NCBI GenBank assembly: GCA_034231615.1
Contig: CM067298.1
Span: 38,666,144-38,730,143 of the forward strand
DNA length: 64,000 nucleotides
Direction: 5' to 3'
Origin: Meghimatium bilineatum
Lineage: Eukaryota; Mollusca; Gastropoda; Stylommatophora; Philomycidae
A program made the position numbers and the translations under genes. Below, in pieces: positions 24,665 to 36,198 of this stretch; positions within the stretch are counted from its first letter, which is position 1, and the number at the start of each line of letters is the position of its first letter. The notes beneath the pieces are model-generated. The model was given only the letters and a program-made list of their open reading frames with translations, was not told the origin of the DNA and made no database searches.

Positions 24665-25100
24665 GGGACTAAAAATGACGCATGGCCCATACCTATTTAA
24701 ATTTTTGTGATTTTTGTGAGATCAAGTTAATCTTTTTTACTGTGTGTCTTTGGATATTTATTTTACGCTGATTTTGTGAATTCCTGTAATGGGCTTTATA
24801 GGCATGAGTATTTCATATTCCGTTTCATCTACTGAATAAGGACGTCGTGTTTTCTTCTTATGTTTAGTATCTGTAGTAGGATTTGTCTCCTGGGGGCGCG
24901 AACTTTAAGGATTCCACAATTATTTATTGTTATTAGTTGTGTGTCTTATCTAGCTGGATTTCTGTATCCCTGTTGTTATCCCCAATATTCTGAAATATTC
25001 TGGGACTTCCTTGACATCTCATATAATATACATGACTTATTTGAGATACTTGGCATTATACGACCTACTGAATCGGGCCTTTTTATTTGCCAATTTGCCT
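24665..25100. other. No supported feature
   Basis: The plus frame at 24860-25129 has no recognisable domain. Confidence 0.45.
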
Positions 25101-25102
25101 AT

Positions 25103-25215
25103 TCTATTGATTTTTATTGGACAGTATGAGCATATTTTTTATGAAAGCAAATTAAAATCAAGGGAACAGTCAATTAAATCAATTTAAAGGCTGGAGCTCT
25201 TATTAGTCAAAGTGG
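25103..25215 (+). repeat. Hairpin-bearing dispersed repeat, copy (family with 41853)
   Basis: Contains TTTTTATTGGACAGTATGA, AAATCAAGGGAACAGTCAA, ATTTAAAGGCT and TCTTATTAGTCAA in the same order as 41853-42020, 48098-48195, 50503-50665 and 51990-52175. Class unknown (MITE or SINE). Confidence 0.5.
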
Positions 25216-25264
25216 TTTATATTTGAGATGGTGTTGAATTATTACCTTTCGAAACAAGATCTGG

Positions 25265-26140
25265 AGTAAGACAAGACTGATTGCTTTCACCTCTACTTTT
25301 CAACATATACATGGACAGAATAACAAAGAAGATCACATCAACAAAGAGAAAAACATTGCAAATAAACCTGATGAGAAAATTAATATTGAAATCAACGAAC
25401 TACTATTTGCCGACAATCAAACCCCAATATACAAAGATGAGGAAAATTTGCAAAATCGCATCAATACATTCCTATTGACATGTCAGAAGCATAATATGAA
25501 AACAAACGTACAGAAATCATAAGCTGTGGGAATTAGAAAGTCTGCAACACTAATGGATATAACAATAGATAACACCAAAACGAAAGAATTTGAATATCTA
25601 GGCAGCATTTTTTCCGAAAATGGAGGACTAGACAGTGAAATAGAAACAAGATGCCAGAAAGCAAACACAGTGACCTACCAACTTTCACCATTACTTTTTC
25701 ACCCAAAGATAAAGATGGAAAAAAACAAAAACAGATAATATCTACAATTTTTATACCAACACTCTGCTACCAATGTCAAACGTGGTCGTTAACAGCCTCA
25801 CAGCAGAGGAAAATCGTTACATGTGAAATGAAGTTTCTGGGAAAAGCTGTAGTGGTTACTAAACTAGATACAATAAGAAATGAAGAAATTAGGAAAAGAG
25901 TAGGTATAATATCATGTATTGAATATATTTAAAGACAGCAAGTAAAATGCTTCGGTCACCTTATGAGAAAGATCCCAAACAACATACCAATAATATCATA
26001 TAACAAAAGAATATCCGAAAGTAAAGCCAAATGTAGACCAATAAAACAGTGGATATAAAACATCAAGATAATCTTTAAACACACATGGACTAACTGTACT
26101 GAGTTCACGGCGACAAATCTGGACTTGGAACGATAGCTTA
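25265..26140 (+). mobile_element. LINE family E, RT to C-terminus, decayed
   Basis: Reads RSGVRQD then a stop where motif B expects RQGC, LLSPLLFNIYMDRITKK, INELLFADNQTP, FEYLGSIFSENGGLDSEIET, RCQKAN, IFIPTLCYQCQTWSLTASQQ, RKIVTCEMKFLGKA, KRVGIISCIEYI, then KCFGHLMRKIPNN. The catalytic FADD is FADN. At least three frames are used. The 5' half of RT is missing. Confidence 0.82.
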
Positions 26141-27183
26141 ATACTATGTTATTTTATTATAAAATTTTCTGCACGGCTTTGTTGTATACCTTACCTATTT
26201 GATGTATCCTTGTAGGTCATTTATATAATCATGATCAAACACAGGTGGGTGTTTCAACTCTGGAGCATCGTCCATCCAGATATATTTAAGTTGGTTTCTT
26301 GGATAGTGACAGAGAGAAAGCGCTGTGACTGCTCTGTCAGTGTCAAAGTTTAGATTCCAGTGTGAAGCTCATACTCTTATGTGTGTTGTATTTTGTATCT
26401 AGTTGGATGATATCGTTGTGTATTCTATTTGGTTCCATATAGCGATGTCTTCGGTAGACAGGTTGTATCATAGATATGGTGATATGGCTGGTTTGATTTG
26501 ATGTATGTATGTCAGGAGAGCGTATGCGAGATATCACTGCAAGGTGGGACTGTTGAGCTCTAAGGTCTTATAGTAACCCTCATATTGTAAAAAAAGCACA
26601 TGAGACAGCGGGGAACGAAGTGAAAGCCTATCGTTATTTTTGTCGAATCCAACGATCAGCAACTGATGCTGAATTCTACCTTTCTCTGTTACGGGACTAA
26701 GAAACACAAATAATAATTTATATTAAGTCCCAGTAACCGAGCCAGCGGCAGATTTAAAGGAACCCTGTTGCAAGCGTCTTCCAAATGAATCGCCAATGAA
26801 CGTTCCATATGTGAATGGTCACCTTCATTCACATATAGAGCAACCAATAGGTGATTTACACCGTGTCATTCTGTTTGGGTAGTTTTCTTTCAAGTGTGAG
26901 TGACACGGAACTGAGAACAGAGGGACATTGCGAATTCTTTGTCTTATGCCAAGAATGGCACCCTCTACGACTATGGAGGATATTGGTGTAATGACGATGA
27001 TGACAAATTTTGAAAGTATGAATATTATTTCACGGTTGAAAAAGGCGTGACTTTCTCAAGAAAGGCAAATCCAGTAATAAACAAACAAAACAAATTATGA
27101 AAATAGTATTTTCATCACGGACTTGCCTTAAGTTTAGTATCAATACTTGTGTTGTGTTTTTGTTTTTCTTGCCTTCTGCCATG
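26141..27183. other. Intergenic, no supported feature
   Basis: No recognised gene, repeat or RNA. Confidence 0.5.
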
Positions 27184-27303
27184 TAGTCCCAACGTGTTTA
27201 GTTCCAACTTGTTTAGTCCCAACTTGTTTAGTCTCAGCTTGTTTAGTCTCAGCTTGTTTAGTCCCAGCTTGTTAAGTCCCAGCTAATTTAGTACCAACTT
27301 GTT
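27184..27303. repeat. 15-bp tandem repeat, 8 copies
   Basis: Unit TAGTCCCAACTTGTT with single-base variants. Confidence 0.95.
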
Positions 27304-28159
27304 TCAAATGACAAAGCATTATCATAAGTTGATAGCAGCGTGTTATATATTTATGGATTAGAAATCAAACACATTTTGGAATACCTACAAATAGAATTTG
27401 AGCACATTGGTCAATGGTGTAATCTAATGAATCGAAGGTCGATGAACACGAATGAAGCAATTATTACATATATATTTTTGAATAGCCATGTCATCTTGTT
27501 ACCAATACCATTATAGAGATAGCACACAGAACAATAACTTTCAATAGCATGGGAGTGATGTTAACATATTGCTGTGATTCAATGAATATGTAACATACAC
27601 AATACTAAGAGCTCAGAAGGAATTCCCAGCAATGAGGATGGTAGCTGTTGATTTATCTGTGTATTAACGATGGCTCCTTGTACTACTATATAACAAATTA
27701 TCATGTCTGTAGTAGAGTATTCTTTGGCTAATCCCAATCTTACTCGAATGCACATTGATAGACTACATAAGATCAACATAGAAGCTGCGAATGCCACGTT
27801 TGGATGCGATGCACAAGAGATACATCAATAGTGATTGTGTTCTCCTCGCAACAAAGCAAAGTAAGTCAATAAAATCAGACACTGTCTCCGAAGCAAAATT
27901 TTGCAGCTGTAGTGACAATATTTTTTCTAAATATTAAATAACTCCGCATATTCAAACACTGTTTAGCACAAAATCATATTTCACTACAAAAACATAGATA
28001 AATCATCGTTGTGTCCATGATACTCAAGTCACTGCATTAAGATCGTGTACCTATAACGACAGAGTTAGCTTTATACACCCTTAAAACATCGCTATATATT
28101 ACTGTTTGATAATCTTACGTCATTTTGTCTTACTACCAATCATTCATTTGTTTAGATTG
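27304..28159. other. Intergenic, no supported feature
   Basis: AT-rich; nothing recognised. Confidence 0.5.
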
Positions 28160-28500
28160 AGGGGTGGAGGCCTTTCCTATATCGTCGTTGGTGTTATTTT
28201 CATATTTCTTTTTTCATTTTGTTCTCATTCCCCCTATTGTTTACTCTACGTCTCTATGACAACACTTGTGTATACGTACATCATGGTTGCAGTGGATTGC
28301 TCTGCTGTTGAATGTTTGCCATGCTTGTTTACTGTTTGTCTTTTATTTTCTTTAAAAATATCTTAAGGTTGAAACGAACTGTCTTGCATGCTGTTAGTTA
28401 TATTTGTGTACCAATGCCGTGCAATGTGAATGGATGTGCGTTTATTCTGAAGCCGATCGACTTTGTGTTATATGTAAGTACAATTTCTATACAGCTTTAC
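28160..28500 (+). repeat. Dispersed repeat (GTCTCTGCTATTAAATGT family), copy 2
   Basis: Shares CGTCTCTATGACAACACTTG, GCTCTGCTGTTGAATGT, TTTACTGTTTGTCTT and GATCGACTTTGTGTT, in order, with 30283-30590. The open frames here are short, hydrophobic and not recognisable. Confidence 0.5.
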
Positions 28501-29180
28501 ATCAGTCTCACATATTGAGTGTCATATTATATGTACTGCAAATACTCGGCACGGTAGTGTTTTAGCTTTTTTAGGATTAGTTTTGTCACATTTTAACCCA
28601 TATTGACCCACATCTTCACCATGCATTCGTTGCAAAGTTTCTTGAACTAGGTATGTTACCAATACTTTATTTTATTTAGCCTACTGCCACCCGACATTCG
28701 CAATACAGCCACTGACCTCGCTTTTCTTATTTTTGAAGAGAAGTAAATTCTTTTTTTTTTACTTACTAGAAGTCGTCATCATGCTGTCCCTAAAAGTCTT
28801 ACCTCTAACTCCATCCTGCCGCTGGCTTCTTGTACACCTCTTGACAATACATGTGCGTTTCAACGCATGCCTATTATTCCTTCTAATCATACTCATCTTT
28901 TATTTGACTTAGACATTTCCAAATGAGAGATACTACACTATTTACGTTTCTTTAATATAATAACAATCTCCTGTGTTACATTACCCGAGGCATAGTTCAC
29001 GTATTAAACGAGCAATTGCATGATTTTATGTGCACTAATCATAACAATAAACGGAACGTTTTATGCTCCACATCTAACGCCAATCTTCGTGTTCCTAGCT
29101 TCTCTACTTGTGCTTATCATCAACTATCTCTCTCTACTATGTATTATCATATTACTCGATCTAGTTCTACCACTAATTGT
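28501..29180. other. No supported feature
   Basis: AT-rich. The hydrophobic open frame at 29020-29190 is flanking DNA that happens to be in frame with the LINE F insertion. Confidence 0.5.
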
Positions 29181-29191
29181 ACCACTACTAT

Positions 29192-29587
29192 GGACTCTAA
29201 GTAAAACAGCGGCAAAGAAGATCAACGCCTTCGAGCTGAAATGCTACAGAAAGATACTTAGAATATCATGGAATGATAAAATCAGAAACTCAGATATTAT
29301 ACACACATTGAATATTCCAGAGTGTTGGTTACTAAACACAATAACAAAAAGAAAACTACGCCTGTTTGGTCATATAAAGAGACATAACTGTTTAGAAAGA
29401 CAAATAATGGAGGGAAGAGAACCTGGTAAGAGGAGAAGGGGCAGACCAAGAAGACGATGGACTGACGATATTAAAGATAATATGAATACATCGCTAGAAA
29501 ATGCAAGCCACATCGCCCAAGACAGAGAGAGGTTCAGAGAGTTCATTGGGAAGACAACGTTCTGGAAGGAATACGTCACATGACATG
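29192..29587 (+). mobile_element. LINE family F C-terminal copy, open frame, perfect 11-bp TSD
   Basis: TSD ACCACTACTAT at 29181-29191 and 29588-29598. The insert encodes LSKTAAKKINAFELKCYRKI, LRISWNDKIRN, ITKRKLRLFGHIKRHNCLER, RRRGRPRRRWTDDIKDNMNT, SHIAQDRERFREFIGKTTFW and KEYVT, then TGA. The lack of lesions marks it as the youngest family F copy here. Very strongly 5'-truncated. Confidence 0.88.
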
Positions 29588-29665
29588 ACCACTACTATTG
29601 CGTTTCAGTCACATTTTTGTGGATGTAAACGTACTATAATGATTAGCTACGCACCAATATATGTT
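29588..29665 (+). repeat. ~75-bp duplicated block, copy 1 (LINE F target)
   Basis: About 95% identical to 31644-31718; contains CTACTATTGCGTTTCAGTCA. LINE F inserted at its left edge. Confidence 0.85.
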
Positions 29666-30282
29666 CCACAATCTTGTCATTATAGTGCTCGGGTTGTCTG
29701 TACACATCCCAATCATGTAGTAAGTCTTTGTGAAATTGAAATGTATGTCCTTTATAAGGGTGTCAAGTTTATTCAGTCTTGCATATGATCAATATTAGTG
29801 TCTTGGACGTCCAACCGCTGTCATCGTCGTCTTTGCCTCGTTTGTTTCATAAAAAAGCATCTGATACTGATGATATATTCTCATGGTATCATGGTAACAT
29901 ATATAGAGACTAAGAAATATACCTGGACCTCACTTCTGATGTACAACATGCTTTTGATCTTTATATCATGAATACTCTCTTGAACATTAAATTGCTACAC
30001 CACATCCGCATCAGACGTTCCTCCACCATTACGCTCGAAGAGTCACATGTCTTATCAGAGCTTCGTCGTTGTTATGGCATTGCCATAAAACTGGGTTGTT
30101 GTACCTGTGTAACGTACCGACCTGTATTTACAGAACAGCCACAAACAACTATCAACCCATTACAAAGCACGCACACCTGATGCTATGATATCTCATAATA
30201 CAATGTTCCACAATACTATCAGCACTCTCATCATGAACACAGATAATCCTTCCTACTACTTATGTGACTCCCTATATCCTTT
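29666..30282. other. No supported feature
   Basis: Short overlapping frames only. Confidence 0.5.
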
Positions 30283-30590
30283 TCATGCAAAGTTATTTTA
30301 CTGCATCATTTCCCCATATTTTTTATGCGCGTCTCTATGACAATACTTGTGTACATCTTTGCGATTGTTACCTGGGGTGTCTCTGCTATTAAATGTATTC
30401 CGCCTAATGCTTTTGTAATAGTGTCATTACAGTTACTATTTGTTCACTCTTTGTCTTGTATTTTCTTGATACAGATCTTACGGTTTAGACTGTAATTTGT
30501 ATTTTGTTGTACCCATAACTTATAGTCTGTGAGTTCATGTAAAGATGATCGACCTTGTGTTTTACTTATTATCATAGTTTGTGTGTGTCT
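30283..30590 (+). repeat. Dispersed repeat (GTCTCTGCTATTAAATGT family), copy 3
   Basis: Contains CGTCTCTATGACAATACTTG, GTCTCTGCTATTAAATGT, TTGTCTTGTATTTTCTT and GATCGACCTTGTGTTTTAC, colinear with 28160-28500. Confidence 0.5.
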
Positions 30591-31643
30591 AGACTTAATA
30601 TCTTGTATTCTGATACCCATTTCTGGTACGTTTTTTTTGTTCCGCTGATCTATTCTGGGTACGCGACACGTGCACGAGTTTGTAAAATAAATCAGAAGGA
30701 TATGTCAGGCTGTCGTTCGATAAGGGTGAGATCCATGTTTCGGCCAACTGCCCGGATGCTCATATTGATTGCGGAAGCCGAGAGAATGATCGAGTGCTCT
30801 GTGGCGACTGTGCGAGTGTATTCTTTCAAAGTTTGCACGTATGGAGTCATAGATATTATGGTAGGCTTCTTGATGTTTCAAAACTGTTTGACATTTCTAA
30901 CTTACTAATATACAACGTAGTTTTATTGTGTATTATTCTAAAACATTTATTATGATTGTTTTTGCAGTTATGAAATTATGATGGATTGTTTATTGACTTA
31001 CTACCAATATAGCGACTTGTTTATGAGTTGAGGAACTTCTTCTATTGTTTTAATAGCATATTTGTGTACACTTGTACATTTCAAGTATTTGTATTTCCAA
31101 TCACAATGTGCGTTTGTGATGTGGGCGAACCGTTTCATTTATTTTTTCAATTCGCATTGTGATTTCATTGAACGATAAAAAGTATTGGTGAAACGCTGTG
31201 TTACGCCTAGTTTGATCAAACACATGCCTTATTGAGTTGCATCTAAACGACAGAGATGTTTTAGGCCTGCACAGACGCAAGAGAAGTATTTACGTTTGTT
31301 CATAATCTCTAATTTTCTGTGGATTTCGCTGTTGCTGCTGTTTCCTGATTTAAAAAAAAATACTAATAGGAGGCTATTTAAAGTAATCCTAATTATTATT
31401 TTCTCATTTCCCTAGCACTGTTGTTTGTTCTAAAATAACAAGTAGTTATACAAGTGTTGTGGAAAATTATGTAAAGATAATAAATATGGTCATATTTTGA
31501 AAACATCATCTGCTTCTTTCATTCAGTGCTTAATGCCAAGGCAGTTATAACTACACTTTACCAAATACCAATATTTATAATAATACTAATTTTAGCATTT
31601 TAGCATAGGGTATTGTTTTTCAAATTCTGATGGAATTTTAGTT
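30591..31643. other. Intergenic, no supported gene
   Basis: A moderately GC-richer patch at 30655-30840 lies in an open frame (30555-30908) with no recognisable domain; not called. Confidence 0.45.
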
Positions 31644-31718
31644 ACTACTATTGCGTTTCAGTCACATTTTTGTGGACGTAAACATACTATAATCATTAGC
31701 TACGCAACAATATATATG
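31644..31718 (+). repeat. ~75-bp duplicated block, copy 2 (uninterrupted)
   Basis: Second copy of 29588-29665, here without LINE F at its left edge. Confidence 0.85.
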
Positions 31719-32190
31719 TAATCACAGCGTAAGGACAGTGGTGTGACGATATATATATAATCACAATGTACAGCCAAGTAATGTAAAAATAGATGTTAAT
31801 ACACACGTGCGACTGAGTAATATAATGATAAATAGGGACAATAGGTCTATTGACGTAACAATAATGTAAGTACAACATGTTCTAGTGAGGTCCGGATATA
31901 TGTAAGCACAACTTAAAGGTTTAGAAACTGAATAATATAAGTAAATTTAGATGTAAACAGACCTATAGCGCCTAGTGAAGTAACAATATATATATAATAT
32001 GGTTTAGTGACCCAACGATAGGTGTAAGTAGCACCTTGTACGATTTAATCCGGTAACAGATATAAACAAAACGTAAGGCCAAGTGATAAACAATAGATGT
32101 AAACGTCAGCTTAAGGCCAAGTTATGTAATAATAAGTGTAAATACTACGCACAGTGTAGAGACATAATAATATATGATGTAATATTGTAA
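31719..32190. repeat. Degenerate tandem repeat, ~45-50 bp unit
   Basis: Recurrent core of TAAGGCCAAGTGA-like, GTAACAATA and GATGTAAA blocks about ten times with heavy drift. Confidence 0.65.
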
Positions 32191-32659
32191 CTATAAATAT
32201 AATATGAAATAGGTACTAATTACTTTGTACACAGAATGGAATACAATAATGCAATTTATTATGACGCATTATTGAACGTTCGACGGCCATAAGTCAGCCA
32301 TCTCCACGAAAACTCAAGCGAAATCGTCACATAGATCCAAACGAGACCGTCGGTGGTAAAGACCTGTGCGCAGCGAGTGTTTCCTGTAAATTATGTCGTG
32401 AAATAAGGCACATCGCGTACATGCGAATGCATGCATCTGATTAAAGGGATGTGTTGCAATAATAAATTACAGCAAAATAATTGAATACAGTTACAGTGTA
32501 GAAACTACTTACATGTCCTTTCTTATAGGCAAAAGTGAATTAATTATCCACACATGAATTCACACATATGTAATCAATAACTATGGCTTCAACAGAAAGC
32601 TGATATTTGTGGGTCATATAAATAGACATAACAGTACGTAATAATTAATATCTTCAGCC

Positions 32660-34730
32660 AAAAAAAGCATGGCGGACAAAGCATTACACAAGTTTTGGAA
32701 GCTACATAGGTCAATGAAGAGGAGAACAGATTCGAAACCTAGTACAAGCCTGAGGGACGAATCAGGGTAGACACTGGCATCAGATGAGATGAAAGGCGGA
32801 GGCCTTCTTTGATATATACCTTCAACAAACTAATCAGATTGACTTAGATCATCGCAAATAAGTGATGTATATTCTGACATCCATCACATATTTTAGGGTC
32901 AAAGAAGACCAGTTTGCAGATGTTACAGAAGTGCGACTAGTTATTAAGAATGCACCCGATGGCGCTTCATGCCCGGATGGAATCAGGTACAGCTTACTCA
33001 AAGACATTGGGGAGAATATGCTTGCTAAGATGACACACGATTATAATGCGGGTCTGAAAACATGAGTAGTACCAGAGGAGTGGCTACATAGCTATCGTAT
33101 ACCCCTGCCGCTCGTGTGTTGTCAGGACCCGAAAGGAGAGCAAAGAATAGCAACACTATTTACCTTCCATGCATGTCGTACAAGGCGACTAAGGAGGTTA
33201 TGGGATGGAGTTGGCTGTCCCATCCCATATAGGGTCAGTGACCCAAAGCCATGCTGAAGTCGGATGTGTCAGGCCGAAAGGCGCAGATATCACAGCAATG
33301 CTGTAAACTATGACACAATGCATTCCGTTCTCCGGACTACATACTGCTGATTTGCAGGAGTTTGAGAACGAACGCAGAAGAAGAAGAAGAAGAAGAATAC
33401 CCGTGCCAAAACCATGCAACGATACTACGGACTTTCAAGGTTATCGCATCATCACACTGCAGAATGTGTCCAACATCATCAAACTGCAGAAAGGTTCTGG
33501 AAATAATTGTTGCTGGACGCATAACCAGAGAACTAGAGATCAAAGGTGTTCTCTCAAATAACCTAGGTGCATAAAGACCCAGAAGAGACACATTTACAAA
33601 TGCAGCTGTTCTTGCATATGCAGTTTATGAAGGTTTTCAGAATGAAGACGGATCTGTAGTTCCAGCTAGAAAATATAATAGAGTTAGTTAGACCCATCTT
33701 GTCGACATGCTAAGGGAAAAGATATCCATCCCTGTATCATACGCTGGATAGCAAATGTGTTAATATGTAGAAAAGTTGCTTTGAGGTGTGGCTCTGGACG
33801 TCTGAGAAAAGAACAATAGCATTGGATATGCCACAAGGATCTCCTCTGTCCCCAGTACTGTTTAATTTGTATTCGTTAAGAATTTCTCAATTGCAAAGCA
33901 CCCGAAATTGTAGAGTTCTATCATACGCTGATGATATCCTGCTATACAACATGGGCAGGAACAGAACAGATATCGCCGACAGTGTACAGAATGGACTAGA
34001 TCAATTGTCGATATGGTGCAGAACATACGACGCTGTGATCAATCCCTCGAAAGGAAATGTCGTCTGGTACTCCTTAAATAATAATCTGGCCAGTGACACC
34101 CTGCCAGCTGTCAGTCGCATGGGCTAATTCATTGAAAGAGAACATGACATTAAATATCTTGGGATAATCAATGATAGAAGTCTTTCATTTAACAAACACG
34201 TCACAAATATGATTCAGAAGGCTAAAAGAGGGATCAGTGTTATTAAGGTTATGGCGACCGTCGACATGCAGCAATTTGTACTTTTTCCGCTTCTACAAGT
34301 TATGGTGCTATCGGTCATAGATTGTGACATCGGCCTACTAACACTGTCACAGACACAGGTCGATAGATTGGAAAAAGCCCACAATGAGGGCGGTACTGGG
34401 GTGTACTAGAGATACACCCATCTCTGCTATGATATTTCTGCTTGATCTCCACAGCATTAGAATGCGACATCAGGTAGCACAAGTTAGGAATACAACGACC
34501 ACCCGTTACGCAAGTCTAGATGAATCAAAGGGAAAACGAATCAAGCGTGACAGATCGTGGATGGCAGAGGCTGAAGACACTCTACGAAGAGTATGCAAAT
34601 TTGAAGAAATATGAAAGGGCAGTGAATGGGGGGGGGGGGGAGGTAGACACTGAGAATAAATCACTGACTAAAGTAATAACACAACTAGATAAAGCGTGTC
34701 GAAAATGGACGGGTGACAGGGCCCATTAAC
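32660..34730 (+). mobile_element. LINE family G (RT), nested in LINE F, itself split by a SINE
   Basis: Reads FWKLHRSMKRRTDS, VRLVIKNAPDGASCPDGIRY (fingers), PEEWLHSYRIPLP, [SINE], IPVPKPCND, DFQGYRIITLQNVS, KVLEIIVAGRITRELE, MPQGSPLSPVLFNLYSLRIS (motif B intact), RVLSYADDILLYN (motif C intact), DVKYLG-type thumb (HDIKYLGIINDRSLSFNKHV) and RAVLGCTRDTPISAMIFLLD. This LINE type differs from A-F, with PQGSPLSP typical of the Jockey/R1/I groups. Several frameshifts and stops; 5' end uncertain. Confidence 0.8.
33110..33396 (+). mobile_element. SINE (GAA-tailed family) inside LINE G, 11-bp TSD
   Basis: TSD ATACCCCTGCC (33099-33109) / ATACCCGTGCC (33397-33407), one mismatch. The duplicated bases encode the LINE G residues IPLP/IPVP, so the coding text on the two sides joins after excision. 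Complete SINE with GACCCGAAAGGAGAGC head, GGGTCAGTGACCC palindrome and (GAA)n tail. Confidence 0.95.
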
Positions 34731-35049
34731 GGCACATTAGAAGATGTGGCCCAAGAAGACGATTGTGTAGTGATGCATCAGATTGTTAAACATATACCTC
34801 GCTGCGGCAGTTCAACTCGTTCAGATTCACGGAAAGTTCATAGAATCGATGAGGAAGACTACGTTCTGGAAAGAATATGTCACATGATGATGATAGTTTC
34901 AACGCACGTCTACACAGTGTAAAACTACTTTGCCCTACGTGTAACTGTGTCCTATATTACAAGCTAAAATAAATTATTCACACATCAATTCACAAATATA
35001 TAAGCAATGTTTATAAGAGAAGAGGTAGGTAAGTTTATATAGGCTATCT

Positions 35050-35313
35050 GATGATGATGATGTTCGTCCGTCGTGATCGACGATGACCAAAAACTCAACC
35101 ATAATAATAATAACAATAAATAATAAAATAATAAAGTTAATAGTGCGTTTTTAAATGACTAGCAAGTCCAATGTGTGCACAAAATGTTCTTTTACAGAAT
35201 TGACAACAATAGAATGTATCTGTGTGAGATTGAGATGTTTTTTTCTTTTCTACGTGTCCGCTTCTGTCTTGCAGTTTCTTGTCTGAATTCTTCCGCTAAG
35301 AAGATATAATGGA
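35050..35313 (-). mobile_element. LINE family B 3' end, 15-bp TSD
   Basis: TSD TTATATAGGCTATCT at 35035-35049 and 35314-35328. The body (to about 35299) matches 9448-9690 closely, for example GACTAGCAAGTCCAATG and AAAATGTTCTTTTACAGAAT. The 3' tail is (GAT)n on the plus strand. Inserted in the satellite. Confidence 0.9.
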
Positions 35314-35512
35314 TTATATAGGCTATCTATATAATCAGAAACTATATAGTTTCAACGAAGTCTCTTCAGTGTAAATTACTTAGTTCCACGTGTAACTGTA
35401 TTTTATTATAAGCAATAAATGAAGTATTCACAAATATATTTATATGTAATCAGAAACTATAGTCTCAACACACGCATATACATTGTAAAACTACTTAGGC
35501 CTACATGTAAAT

Positions 35513-36024
35513 ATCAATCAATGAAATGCCATGCCAGGTCATGTTTCTCCACAATTCTGTCTTTTGTGTTGTTAATAAGTTCAGTTGCTGACATTTTGTT
35601 TGTGTGAAAGTGCAACCAATCCAGAAATCGCTCTAGGTGTCTACCTTTTTTCTTCTTTTGATCTTTCCAGTGGTTACTAAATATTAAAGTTTTGTTTTTC
35701 CTCATCACATGCTTTAAAAAATATTGACTGTCTACTTCTAAATTTGGCTATGATTAGTTGTTTTACTCCAGTATTTTTGAGCAATTCTACATGAATGTTC
35801 TTGGCTGTCCATGGAATCTTCATCAGTTGTCTCAAAAACAACATCGCAGTTACCTTCATCTCATCTTGAGCTATTTTCTTTACAGTCCATGATTCACATC
35901 CATACAGAAGACTTGGCTCAATATAACGTCCTAACACTTGAATTCGATTATGTATTGATAACACTCCATTGCACAGAATGTGTAACAACATTTAAAATGC
36001 TGAATTGACCTGTACTATCATGTT
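35513..36024 (-). mobile_element. LINE family C, 5'-truncated, 9-bp TSD
   Basis: TSD CATGTAAAT at 35504-35512 and 36025-36033. Minus strand: RIQVLGRYIEPSLLYGCESW, FLRQLMKIPWTAKNIHVELL, NTGVKQLIIAKFRSRQSIFF, then after a frameshift MRKNKTLIFSNHWK and NNTKDRIVEKHDLAWHFID. It is colinear with 39960-40450. Inserted in a satellite unit. Confidence 0.9.
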
Positions 36025-36075
36025 CATGTAAATCGATTCTTTGTTATAAGCCAAAATGACATATCCACAAATATC

Positions 36076-36181
36076 AAGGAAGAGAACTGGCCACCTAATA
36101 GTTGCTGCGGCTTAGTACATGAAGAGTTATCTTCATCCCCGACGGCATATGCCATGGGACCTACATTTACATTTACTTTTA
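36076..36181. repeat. Short dispersed repeat (GAACTGGCCACC family), copy 2
   Basis: Partner of 23026-23116, interrupting a satellite unit between ACAAATATC and TATCTAATCAG; TSD at best about 4-5 bp. Confidence 0.6.
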
Positions 36182-36198
36182 GGTATCTAATCAGAGAC

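Larger units (their letters stand above)
32594..34895 (+). mobile_element. LINE family F copy split by LINE G
   Basis: Left piece 32594-about 32640 matches the family F GHIKRH region (GGTCATATAAATAGACATAA). The right piece 34733-34895 resumes at the GRPRRR region (CCCAAGAAGACGAT) and ends with ACGTTCTGGAAAGAATATGT, the family F 3' end, plus an ATGATGATG tail. Satellite resumes at once on both sides, with imperfect duplicated CT/TT-TCAAC flanks. Many stops. Confidence 0.7.

Noticed and set aside
29020-29583. 187-codon frame that looks like a membrane protein fused to a basic domain
   Set aside because: The hydrophobic part lies before the LINE F TSD at 29181-29191; the fusion is a chance in-frame insertion into flanking DNA.
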